Origin: Paracoccaceae bacterium
Lineage (GTDB): Bacteria; Pseudomonadota; Alphaproteobacteria; Rhodobacterales; Rhodobacteraceae
Assembly (NCBI GenBank): GCA_014872815.1
Contig: WKFK01000015.1
Location: 744,001 to 808,000, forward strand
Reading direction: 5' to 3'
Length of the DNA stretch: 64,000 nucleotides
Shown: positions 54,419-62,150 of the stretch, piece by piece
How the letters are laid out: each line of letters begins with the position of its first letter
How positions within the stretch are numbered: the stretch's first letter is position 1
Position numbers and translations under genes: made by a program
Notes under the pieces: model-generated
Databases searched by the model: none
Seen by the model: only the letters and a program-made list of their open reading frames with translations
What the model was told of the DNA's origin: nothing

Positions 54419-54991
54419 ATGCGGATCATTGGCGGAGAATGCCGCGGCATCGGGCTAGCGGCGGTGGGTAAAGGGGATCAGGGCAAACACCTGCGCCCCA
54501 CCACAGACCGGGTGCGCGAAAGCCTGTTCAATGTGCTGCAAGGCGGCAAGCTGGGTGATCCAATTGCGGACGCTCGCGTGCTGGACCTCTTCGCAGGCAC
54601 TGGTGCGCTGGGCTTGGAGGCTGTTTCCCGAGGGGCTTCTTTCGTGACCTTTGTCGATGACGGCCGTGTCGCTGGCGGTCTGATCCGCGACAACATCCGC
54701 AAAACCTGCGGCCCCAAGCAGGCCAAACTGATCAAAGCCGACGCCACCCGTTTGCCACAGAACCCGGATGCGCCCTACGACCTGATCTTTCTTGATCCAC
54801 CCTACGGTAAATCCATGGGACAGAAAGCGCTGACTTTGGCGTCCCAAAACGGGTGGATTGCTCCAGAGGCATTGATTGTCTGGGAAGAGAATACCCCACA
54901 GGTCGCCCCGGAAGGTTTTGCGCAGCTGGATCAGCGCAAATACGGCGATACGTGGATGACGTTTTTGGAGGTTGCGGGCGCAGATATCTAA
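54419..54991 (+). CDS. rsmD: 16S rRNA guanine-N2 methyltransferase RsmD
   Basis: 190-residue enzyme that methylates G966 of 16S rRNA. RIIGGECRG opens it, followed by LRPTTDRVRESLFNVL, SAM loop VLDLFAGTGALGLEAVSRGA and catalytic DPPYGK (about 122). An AAGGAG that begins in the upstream stop codon gives a short spacing to the ATG. Confidence 0.95.
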   Translation: MRIIGGECRGIGLAAVGKGDQGKHLRPTTDRVRESLFNVLQGGKLGDPIADARVLDLFAGTGALGLEAVSRGASFVTFVDDGRVAGGLIRDNIRKTCGPKQAKLIKADATRLPQNPDAPYDLIFLDPPYGKSMGQKALTLASQNGWIAPEALIVWEENTPQVAPEGFAQLDQRKYGDTWMTFLEVAGADI

Positions 54992-54999
54992 GCGCCCGC
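54974..54999 (+). terminator. Hairpin overlapping rsmD stop codon
   Basis: GCGGGCGC at 54974-54981 pairs with GCGCCCGC at 54992-54999; the TAA lies at the end of the loop. Converges with map. Confidence 0.65.
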
Positions 55000-55006
55000 C
55001 GCCAAC

Positions 55007-55873
55007 TTATTTCCAGGTGGGATGGAACAGACCAGCCTTGGACAGCGTGAAAATGTCTACGCCATCTGCGGTCACCCCCACGGAATGCTCAAACTGCGCC
55101 GACAGGGACTTGTCCCGAGTCACCGCAGTCCAGTCATCCGCCAGCACTTTGGTTTCCGGACGCCCCATGTTCAGCATCGGCTCAATGGTGAAGAACATAC
55201 CTTCTTCCAACACTGGCCCGCTGCCCGCACGGCCATAGTGCAGGACGTTGGGTGGCGAGTGGAACACCCGGCCTAGACCGTGGCCACAGAAGTCGCGCAC
55301 CACCGACATGCGCTGGCGTTCCGCATAGGTCTGGATCGCGTTGCCGATGTCGCCAAAGGTGTTGCCCGGCTTCACCGCCTCAATGCCCAGCATCAGCGCA
55401 TCATGGGTCACCTGAATGAGCTTCTTGGCAAAACCCTTTGGCTTGCCTGCCACATACATGCGGCTGGTGTCGCCGTACCAGCCATCGACAACAACAGTCA
55501 CATCGATGTTCAGAATGTCACCGTCGCGCAGCTTGTCATCGTCACGCATCGGGTCTTCCTTGCGCGCGCTGGTCTCTTTGTTCCACTTCGGGATCGGGCT
55601 GCCGGGAATGCCGTGGCAGACCACGTGGTTCACACTGATACAGCTTGCATGCTGATAGCCGCGATAGCCAATGGTGGCCGAAGTTGCGCCCGCTGCATTG
55701 ACCTGCGCTTCGATCAGCCGGTCTAGCTCCGCAGTGGTTTGACCGGGAAACACGTGCTCTGCGATGTCGTCCAGAATTTGCGACGCCAAAGCACCGGCCT
55801 TGTGCATGCCAGCATGATCCTCTGGTGAATAGAGGTCGATGCTATCGCGTGTTTTGCGGCGTTTGCCGATCAT
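55007..55873 (-). CDS. map: Type I methionine aminopeptidase
   Basis: 288-residue enzyme removing initiator Met. The five metal ligands are visible: Asp-Asp in NIDVTVVVDGWYGDTSRMY (about 125-136), His in CGHGLGR, Glu in FTIEPML and Glu in QFEHSVGV. An insertion KWNKETSARKEDPMRDDDK (about 95-115) is longer than in E. coli Map and is seen in some alphaproteobacteria. Confidence 0.95.
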   Translation of the reverse strand: MIGKRRKTRDSIDLYSPEDHAGMHKAGALASQILDDIAEHVFPGQTTAELDRLIEAQVNAAGATSATIGYRGYQHASCISVNHVVCHGIPGSPIPKWNKETSARKEDPMRDDDKLRDGDILNIDVTVVVDGWYGDTSRMYVAGKPKGFAKKLIQVTHDALMLGIEAVKPGNTFGDIGNAIQTYAERQRMSVVRDFCGHGLGRVFHSPPNVLHYGRAGSGPVLEEGMFFTIEPMLNMGRPETKVLADDWTAVTRDKSLSAQFEHSVGVTADGVDIFTLSKAGLFHPTWK

Positions 55874-55956
55874 GTGGAGTGCTCCGTCACGTAAGGTTTG
55901 CGGCTATGTAAGCGCAATTTCTCAAAACTTCTAGGGCCTAGGCACGCCACCCTCTG

Positions 55957-56670
55957 TCACGCACCGTCAAAGGAAAAGGGCAGGGGGCGGCCAATTGTGA
56001 TCTCCGTTGGGGAAATGTCACAACCGTAGGCCAGCACTTTGACACCAGCCGCCCGCGCCCGCTGAAAAGTCTCGGCATAGGTCGGGTCAATGTCCGGTGC
56101 CAAGGTGACGCGCGCTGCATCCGTGCGCTGCACCAGATAGAGCATCATCGCGTCATGACCTTGCTCGATCATCGCCATCAACTCTTCGAGGTGCTTTGCA
56201 CCCCGCGCGGTCACACTGTCGGGAAACTCCGAAACGCCGTTTTCGCGGCTTAACGTCACCGACTTCACTTCCAGATAGAGGTCCTTGCGCCCCTCGCCAG
56301 ACAGCAGGAAATCAATCCGGCTGTTGCTGCCGTATTTCACCTCTGGCCGCACGGTTTCATAGTCTGCCAGTTCCGGTATCTCATGCGCCAACAACGCGGC
56401 TTTCAAAGCACGGTTGGGCACCGAGGTGTCGACCCCAGTGAAATGCCCGTTCTCATGCTCCACCAAGCGCCAGCCGTATTTCAGCTTCTTTTTGGGATCA
56501 TCGTTGGGTTCCAGCCAGACTTTGATGCCCTCATCCTTCAACCCCATCATCGAGCCGGGATTGGCACAATGCGCGGTCACTTCGCGCCCATCTTCTAGGC
56601 GAACATCTGCGAGGAACCGCTTGTAGCGGCGAAGTAGCACGGCGGGAACGAGAGGGGTTTGAAAGCGCAT
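55957..56670 (-). CDS. sfsA: SfsA-family DNA/RNA nuclease
   Basis: 237-residue protein of the SfsA family, named as a sugar-fermentation stimulator and later regarded as a nuclease-fold protein. Conserved parts are ANPGSMMGL, NSRIDFLLSGEGRKDLYLEVKSVTL (Asp-Glu-Lys core, about 117-140) and FPDSVTARGAKHLEEL. The start is probably at 56670 (MRFQTPLVP). Confidence 0.93.
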   Translation of the reverse strand: MRFQTPLVPAVLLRRYKRFLADVRLEDGREVTAHCANPGSMMGLKDEGIKVWLEPNDDPKKKLKYGWRLVEHENGHFTGVDTSVPNRALKAALLAHEIPELADYETVRPEVKYGSNSRIDFLLSGEGRKDLYLEVKSVTLSRENGVSEFPDSVTARGAKHLEELMAMIEQGHDAMMLYLVQRTDAARVTLAPDIDPTYAETFQRARAAGVKVLAYGCDISPTEITIGRPLPFSFDGA

Positions 56671-56717
56671 GGCACAGGCCTATACCTGCGGTGAGTGACT
56701 GACAAGGACATGAGACC

Positions 56718-57437
56718 ATGGCAAACCCAACCGCAGCCATGCTGGTGATTGGTGATGAAATTCTTTCCGGCCGCACCCGCGATGCCAACATGCATTTCTT
56801 GGCTGGGGAATTGACCAAGCATGGCATCGACCTGACCGAGGTGCGTGTGGTCTCTGATAACGCACCGGCGATTGTCACAGCGGTAAAGCAACTCTCAGAC
56901 GCTTATGAGCACGTCTTCACCTCAGGCGGGATCGGTCCGACGCATGACGACATCACCGCTGATTGTATTGCGGAAGCCTTTGGCAAACACATCGATGTGC
57001 GCGCCGATGCCGCCGCGCTGTTGCAGACGCATTACGACAACGCCGGACAGGAGTTCAACGACGCGCGCAAGCGCATGGCCCGCATCCCGGATGACGCCAC
57101 GCTGATCGACAACCCGGTGTCCGTCGCCCCGGGCTTTCGCCTCGAAAACGTCTACGTCATGGCAGGGGTGCCATCGGTGTTCCAAGCCATGGTGGCCAGC
57201 GTCCTACCAACCCTGACCGGCGGCGCGCCCCTGCTGAGCCAAACTCTGCGTATTGAACGTGGCGAAGGCGATATCGCAGGCCCGCTGGCAGAGCTCGCCG
57301 AAAAGTTTTCCGACCTCTCCATTGGCTCCTACCCGTATCAACGCAATGGGGCATATGGCTCCAACATCGTCATTCGCGGCACCGATGGCGCGCGGATCGA
57401 TGCGGCGATCACCAAACTCTCCGGCCTCTTCGCATGA
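56718..57437 (+). CDS. CinA N-terminal-like (MoaB/MoeA fold) protein
   Basis: 239-residue stand-alone molybdopterin-binding-like domain, the N-terminal part of CinA, without the nicotinamide-mononucleotide deamidase domain. AMLVIGDEILSGRTRDAN and FTSGGIGPTHDDITAD are the family signatures. Such proteins are annotated as competence/damage-inducible CinA-type; real function unclear, possibly ADP-ribose-linked pyrophosphatase activity. First gene of a run with overlapping starts. Confidence 0.9.
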   Translation: MANPTAAMLVIGDEILSGRTRDANMHFLAGELTKHGIDLTEVRVVSDNAPAIVTAVKQLSDAYEHVFTSGGIGPTHDDITADCIAEAFGKHIDVRADAAALLQTHYDNAGQEFNDARKRMARIPDDATLIDNPVSVAPGFRLENVYVMAGVPSVFQAMVASVLPTLTGGAPLLSQTLRIERGEGDIAGPLAELAEKFSDLSIGSYPYQRNGAYGSNIVIRGTDGARIDAAITKLSGLFA

Positions 57438-58165
57438 CCTCTGACATCACGGCGCACACCCTTTATGATTTGATCGACGGCACCTGGCCGGCCGCCGCGA
57501 CCCATAGTTGCGGGTGTTTCACCCTGCGTGACGGGCAGGGGGGCGGCAAACGCGTGTCCGCCGCCACGTTAAACGGCGACCTTGTGCTGGACGATATCGC
57601 GGCGGCTGAAGCGGGCATGCGTGCCCTCAATCAACAGCCCCTTTTCCAAATCCGCGAAGGCGACACGGAGCTGGACGCAGCGCTCGAGGCGCGCGGTTAT
57701 GAGGTTGTCGACCCAGTCATCATGTATGTCATCCCAGCCAAGGAACTCGCCACCGAACGCCCGCCGCGGACGGCTGCGATCCCCGCGTGGGAACCCTTGC
57801 AGATCATGAAAGAAATCTGGGCCGAGGGCGGCATTGGCCCCGCGCGTCTAGAGGTCATGAACCGTGCGCCCATGCCCAAAACCGGCTTTGTGTCCCGCTG
57901 GCAGGACAAGCCCGCAGGCACATCCTTCCTCGGCATGCACAACGGTATCGGCATGGTGCACGCGCTCGAAATCCTGCCGTTTCAACGCAGACAGGGTGTT
58001 GCCCGCTTTCTCATGCTCCGCGCTGCCTTCTGGACGCTGGAGAACGGCGGCACCCATCTGGCGGTGATTTGTACCAAAGCGAACGTAGGGGCAAATCGGC
58101 TGTACTCTTCCCTCGGTATGACCGTTGTGGGAGAGTACCACTACCGGTGCAAATCCACCGATTAA
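57434..58165 (+). CDS. GNAT-family N-acetyltransferase
   Basis: 243-residue acetyltransferase. The acetyl-CoA loop is near residue 180 (LPFQRRQGVARFLM) and the C-terminal ANVGANRLYSSLGMTVVGEYHYR closes the fold. The N-terminal half is a degenerate GNAT-like region. Substrate unknown. ATGA overlap with the upstream CinA-like gene. Confidence 0.9.
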   Translation: MTSDITAHTLYDLIDGTWPAAATHSCGCFTLRDGQGGGKRVSAATLNGDLVLDDIAAAEAGMRALNQQPLFQIREGDTELDAALEARGYEVVDPVIMYVIPAKELATERPPRTAAIPAWEPLQIMKEIWAEGGIGPARLEVMNRAPMPKTGFVSRWQDKPAGTSFLGMHNGIGMVHALEILPFQRRQGVARFLMLRAAFWTLENGGTHLAVICTKANVGANRLYSSLGMTVVGEYHYRCKSTD

Positions 58166-58176
58166 GGGAGGCCAAC

Positions 58177-58749
58177 GTGGCAGATACAAGCAAACCAACC
58201 GCGCTCAACATTCCAATGATGGATCCGCTTCCGCCGGAAACACAGCGCTACTTTGACATCTGCCAGGAAAAGCTTGGCATGGTGCCCAATGTGCTCAAGG
58301 CCTACGCCATCCACGCCGACAAGCTGAACGCCTTCACCGCGCTCTACAACGACCTGATGCTGGGCGACAGCGGCCTCTCCAAATTAGAGCGAGAGATGAT
58401 CGCCGTTGTGGTCAGCGCGATCAACAAATGTTTCTACTGCCTCGTCGCCCATGGTGCCGCCGTGCGTCAGCTCTCCGGTGATCCGGCGCTGGGCGAGATG
58501 ATGGTGATGAACTGGCGCGTGGCCGATCTCGATGCCCGCCAATACGCCATGCTGGCTTTTGCCGAGAAGATGACCATTGCCTCCGCGACCATCGAAGAAA
58601 GCGACCGCCAGAGCCTGCGCGATGTTGGTTTCACAGACCAGGACATCTGGGACATCGCCAACGTGGCGGGCTTTTATAACATGTCCAACCGCGTTGCCTC
58701 CGCCACCGCCATGCAGCCCAACGCAGAGTATCACGCACTCGCAAGATGA
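58177..58749 (+). CDS. AhpD-like peroxidase-related protein
   Basis: 190-residue carboxymuconolactone-decarboxylase-family protein with the AhpD-type CxxC-x3-His site in INKCFYCLVAHGAAV (about 85-100), expected to reduce peroxides. The GTG at 58177 follows AAGGGAGG and is the best start. Its stop overlaps the next gene's ATG. Confidence 0.88.
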   Translation: MADTSKPTALNIPMMDPLPPETQRYFDICQEKLGMVPNVLKAYAIHADKLNAFTALYNDLMLGDSGLSKLEREMIAVVVSAINKCFYCLVAHGAAVRQLSGDPALGEMMVMNWRVADLDARQYAMLAFAEKMTIASATIEESDRQSLRDVGFTDQDIWDIANVAGFYNMSNRVASATAMQPNAEYHALAR

Positions 58750-59738
58750 AATCCGGCACGCTCATAACCTGGCTTCTCCTGTGCCCAGCTGCCAGCTGGG
58801 CCTTTGAGCCGCGTTTTGAAACGCCAGGACAGCTGTTGGTCGAAGAAATCCTGCCGCAGAGCGTGCTGTCTCTCGCGCTGGAACCCGCTGTTGATGACAC
58901 TGTGCCGACCATTCCTGTGGCTGGCACCCTGCGCAAACGCAGCTGGCGCTTCTCCAGCGGCTTCCCCGGCACCGGCAGCGTCAACGCCGAGCTTGCCGCC
59001 CAGTTGCTGGATGACGGATACGACCTGATCCTGTCCTGTGACGCCGCAGGCTGTGGTGGCTTTGACTTCCGCTTTGGCATCGACGTGTTGCTGCCGCCGC
59101 AGATGTTTGTCGACCTCTCCGACTACTTTTACCTCTCCGCGCGCCGCGAAACAGATGCTGGCCCGGAAGCTGTCGCCGCCCTTGTCAGCCGCACGGCCCA
59201 AGCCGGAATGGTGCAGATTTACGACATCCGTCCGGGCAGTTTGCCCGCCCCAGAACCCACCGAACCCAGCGCGCCAATCGTGCCTGCTGAGGTCGAAGAC
59301 CAGCCACAGCCCGCCGCCGAGCCAGCTGTGACCACACCAGTAGGTCCTCCTGAAACCGCCACCGACATCGCCAAAACTCTGGCCCAATCCGGCCATGTGG
59401 TGCTCAGCGATCTGTCCTTTGAAACCGGCGCGTCCAGACTGGCCGACACGGAGTTTGCATCGCTCGCCGCCTTGGCCGCCTTCCTTAAAACCGACCCCAA
59501 CCGCCGCATCGCCCTTGTAGGCCACACCGACAGCAAAGGCTCACTGGCGGCCAACACCAGCCTCTCGCAAAAACGCGCCGCCGCCGTGCGCAATCGGCTG
59601 ATCAACACCCACGGCGTCCCCAAAGCGCAGGTCGAAGCCCAAGGTGCAGGCTACCTTGCCCCAATTGACACCAACCTCACCGAGGAAGGCCGCACCCGCA
59701 ATCGCCGGGTTGAGGCCGTGCTGCTGTCTGGCAGCTAA
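58746..59738 (+). CDS. OmpA-domain envelope protein
   Basis: 330-residue exported protein. A signal peptide ends near residue 18 (PAASWA). A region of unknown fold (about 20-150) and a Pro/Glu-rich linker (about 165-205) precede a C-terminal OmpA peptidoglycan-binding domain (about 215-328) with LVGHTDSKGSLAANTSLSQKRA and the closing RNRRVE. It probably anchors the outer membrane or a complex to the wall. ATGA overlap with the AhpD-like gene. Confidence 0.9.
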   Translation: MKSGTLITWLLLCPAASWAFEPRFETPGQLLVEEILPQSVLSLALEPAVDDTVPTIPVAGTLRKRSWRFSSGFPGTGSVNAELAAQLLDDGYDLILSCDAAGCGGFDFRFGIDVLLPPQMFVDLSDYFYLSARRETDAGPEAVAALVSRTAQAGMVQIYDIRPGSLPAPEPTEPSAPIVPAEVEDQPQPAAEPAVTTPVGPPETATDIAKTLAQSGHVVLSDLSFETGASRLADTEFASLAALAAFLKTDPNRRIALVGHTDSKGSLAANTSLSQKRAAAVRNRLINTHGVPKAQVEAQGAGYLAPIDTNLTEEGRTRNRRVEAVLLSGS

Positions 59739-59806
59739 CAGCTTACGCCGAGTCGCCCGCACACAAGACCATTGCACCCGATTCGCCGCTGCAATAGGCT
59801 GATCCC

Positions 59807-60034
59807 ATGGCCATCTGCATCCTGTACAAACCTGCCAAACGCACCCGCCCCCGCTATTACCGCGTGGAAATCGCCATGAACCTGTTTGAAGAGGTCTCCG
59901 TCCTGCGCGAATGGGGCGTTGCCGGTGGCAAGGGGCGCAGCATGGTACGCATTTTCAGCAACCTGCGCGATGCGTCCCTAGCCGCGGACAAATACCGCCA
60001 CTGCGCCCAAAAACGCGGCTACGCGCGGGGCTAA
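59807..60034 (+). CDS. WGR-domain protein
   Basis: 75-residue protein that is little more than a WGR domain, named for the residues near VLREWGVAGGKG. WGR domains occur in poly-ADP-ribose polymerases and toxin-related proteins and are assumed to bind nucleic acid. Ends in KYRHCAQKRGYARG. Separate from the upstream run by 68 bases. Confidence 0.85.
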   Translation: MAICILYKPAKRTRPRYYRVEIAMNLFEEVSVLREWGVAGGKGRSMVRIFSNLRDASLAADKYRHCAQKRGYARG

Positions 60035-60287
60035 CGGGCCCGTCTGCTAAGCTGGACATCGCGGACAAAACACCAAGAGTCAGATCATAGCGCGCCCTCC
60101 CCATGGGGGAGGTTCGGGCGCTGCCAAATCTCCGATTTGGCATTTGGCACATGCTACTTTCCGTTAGTGGACGTGCATGACGTCCTAGTGGACAAACTTG
60201 CCGCTGGTTTCTTGTGAAACGTGGACGTTTGCGGACCAAAATTAACTCGAGGCTTGAAATATTTGGCGGCAGCGGAATACTCAAATC
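60035..60287. other. AT-richer intergenic patch with two hairpins
   Basis: 253 bases with no gene. Two inverted repeats follow each other: CCTCCCC-ATG-GGGGAGG (60096-60112) and GCCAAATC-TCC-GATTTGGC (60123-60141), without a T-run. Beyond them base composition falls and short repeats such as AGTGGAC appear. It leads into a lower-G+C gene, so the patch may mark an insertion boundary. Confidence 0.4.
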
Positions 60288-60719
60288 ATGATCAAAAATT
60301 TCACAACTCTTGCGGCACTATTTTTTGCTTCATTTGGCGGACAAACGTCGGCTGAACAATTCCAAACTGAGGATCAATTTACGGAGAACCTTTCTCGGCA
60401 AACGAGGATTACACCGCTGACGCTCGAAAAGCTTTATCAATACGGCGTAACCGACGAAACTGAACTGAGGTTAGAGTATTTTTTCTATACAAATCGTGAG
60501 AAAAAAGCGGCTTCTCTTCACGAGGCCTTGGAAAAACTTGGCTACTCAGGAAGGTATGGACAGTCCGCCGACGAAGCTTCCATATTTATCGTCACCGGTT
60601 GGAGTATGCCCGTCAAAATGAGCAAAGATTCTGCAGTCAGCTGGACCGAAACTATGTGTCGGATTGGCTTCAAGTATGACGCCGAATTTGATGGTTGGGG
60701 TACTAATCCCGAACAGTGA
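60288..60719 (+). CDS. Exported RraB-like protein
   Basis: 143-residue protein with a Sec-like signal (residues 1-22; LFFASFGGQTSAEQ). The C-terminal part resembles RraB, a cytoplasmic inhibitor of RNase E: ETELRLEYFFYTN, EALEKLGY and the highly diagnostic KYDAEFDGWGTNP end. Export would separate such a domain from RNase E, so its role must differ. The gene is visibly lower in G+C than its neighbours and its surroundings look disturbed, suggesting horizontal gain. No partner gene is evident. Confidence 0.75.
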   Translation: MIKNFTTLAALFFASFGGQTSAEQFQTEDQFTENLSRQTRITPLTLEKLYQYGVTDETELRLEYFFYTNREKKAASLHEALEKLGYSGRYGQSADEASIFIVTGWSMPVKMSKDSAVSWTETMCRIGFKYDAEFDGWGTNPEQ

Positions 60720-60814
60720 GTGTTCACATGTTTTGGCCATCTTAGGCGTCTTGCGGTAGCTCGCCTTGTTGGGCACTTTGTACCCAAACCTGCCATTCTC
60801 CGCGACCGCACAAC

Positions 60815-60842
60815 AAAAAAGACCGCCCCACTGGACGGTCTT
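60815..60842 (-). terminator. Intrinsic terminator after zinc-finger gene
   Basis: GACCGCCC at 60821-60828 and GGACGGTC at 60833-60840 form the stem (one G-T pair), with a six-T run on the minus strand. Confidence 0.85.
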
Positions 60843-60869
60843 CCATGTATCTCAAAACCTTGACGCCTC

Positions 60870-61052
60870 TTAGGCCACCTTGTCTTTAAAATCCTCGTGA
60901 ATGAACTTGCAGTCGCAGTAGGGGCATTCCACCCAGCCGTGCTCATTCGGGATTTGCAGATACACGCGCGGGTGGCCCATCGCTCCCTCACCGCCGTCAC
61001 AAGACACACGGTAGCTGTCCACAATCTTGGTTTCTGGGGCTTCAATCGTCAT
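60870..61052 (-). CDS. Zinc-finger domain protein, CHCC type
   Basis: 60-residue protein of the zf-CHCC family related to the NDUFS6 subunit of respiratory complex I. Ligands are CDGGEGAMGHPRVYL (Cys and His) and VECPYCDCKF. Role in bacteria not established; may be a complex I accessory protein. Monocistronic with its own terminator. Confidence 0.9.
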   Translation of the reverse strand: MTIEAPETKIVDSYRVSCDGGEGAMGHPRVYLQIPNEHGWVECPYCDCKFIHEDFKDKVA

Positions 61053-61175
61053 CTGCGATGTCCTTCATAGCTTCGGAGGGGGGCTCCGATGGCGGTGTTT
61101 TCTGGCGGCGGCTGTTGAGCTTACCGGCCGCATTGGTTAGGGCGAATAATAGGCATTGCGCAGCGGGGAGCAAGA

Positions 61176-62114
61176 GTGGCCATGACCAACAACGCGATTG
61201 AAATCCGTGGGTTGCAAAAGACCTACAAAGGCGGCCGCGGCGCGCCAGCCAAGCATGCCCTCAAAGGCGTGGATTTGACTGTACCCGCTGGCAAGATTTT
61301 TGGCCTGCTTGGCCCCAATGGCGCCGGCAAATCCACCATGATCAACATTATGGCCGGATTGGTCACGAAATCGTCCGGCACGGTAAAAATCTGGGGATTT
61401 GATCAGGACGAAAACCCGCGCCAATCTCGCGCCGCCATTGGCGTGATGCCACAAGAACTGAACCTTGATCCCTTCTTCACACCCCGCGCCGCTCTAGAAG
61501 TACAAGCGGGGCTCTACGGTGTGCCCAAACATCAGCGCCAAAGCGACGAAATCCTGCGTATGGTGGGCCTGTCCGACAAAGCCGAGGCCTATGCCCGCAC
61601 GCTTTCTGGCGGGATGCGCCGCCGTCTGCTGCTGGGCAAAGCGCTGGTGCATCACCCGCAAGTGCTGGTGCTCGATGAACCCACCGCAGGCGTCGACATC
61701 GAACTGCGCCAGATGCTGTGGTCCAACATTCGCCGTCTCAATGAAGAGCGCGGCCTGACCGTGATCCTGACCACCCACTACCTCGAAGAGGCTGAGGAGA
61801 TGTGTGACGAGATCGCCATTATCAATCACGGTGAAGTGGTGGCGCGCGACAGCACCTCAAACCTGCTGGGGCAGGTGGACAGCAAATGTATGGTGATTGA
61901 TCCGGTGGCCCCGGTGGAGACCTTGCCAGCCGCACCCGGCATCGAGGTCACCCGTCGCGGCGACGGTCGCATCGCGCTGACCTATCAGGCGCGTGAAACT
62001 TCTGCCGAAGATGTGCTTGGCGCTGTGCGGGCCGCAGGCATTGCCATTGCCGATGTGAAAACCGAGCAGGCGGATTTGGAAGACGTCTTCTTGCAACTGA
62101 CCAAATCGGCCTAA
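61176..62114 (+). CDS. ABC transporter ATP-binding protein
   Basis: 312-residue ATPase of the ABC-2/CcmA type. Walker A GPNGAGKST (about 45), signature LSGGMRRRL (about 150), Walker B VLVLDEP and the D-loop are intact; a C-terminal extension (about 230-312) is typical of exporters of drugs, lipids or glycans. GTG at 61176 has GGGGAG five bases before; ATG at 61182 is also possible. No permease gene is next to it, so its partner is elsewhere. Confidence 0.9.
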   Translation: MAMTNNAIEIRGLQKTYKGGRGAPAKHALKGVDLTVPAGKIFGLLGPNGAGKSTMINIMAGLVTKSSGTVKIWGFDQDENPRQSRAAIGVMPQELNLDPFFTPRAALEVQAGLYGVPKHQRQSDEILRMVGLSDKAEAYARTLSGGMRRRLLLGKALVHHPQVLVLDEPTAGVDIELRQMLWSNIRRLNEERGLTVILTTHYLEEAEEMCDEIAIINHGEVVARDSTSNLLGQVDSKCMVIDPVAPVETLPAAPGIEVTRRGDGRIALTYQARETSAEDVLGAVRAAGIAIADVKTEQADLEDVFLQLTKSA

Positions 62115-62125
62115 GCCCAACGGGT

Positions 62126-62146
62126 GGGGCGGCCTCAAACCGCCCC
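62126..62146. terminator. Hairpin between ABC and dnaE genes
   Basis: GGGGCGG-CCTCAAA-CCGCCCC, seven-base perfect stem between convergent genes. Confidence 0.65.
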
Positions 62147-62150
62147 GGCC

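Noticed and set aside
60096-60141. Terminator or third copy of the double-hairpin repeat
   Set aside because: Two hairpins are adjacent, but there is no T-run and no CCCCCGGGATATTT tail.
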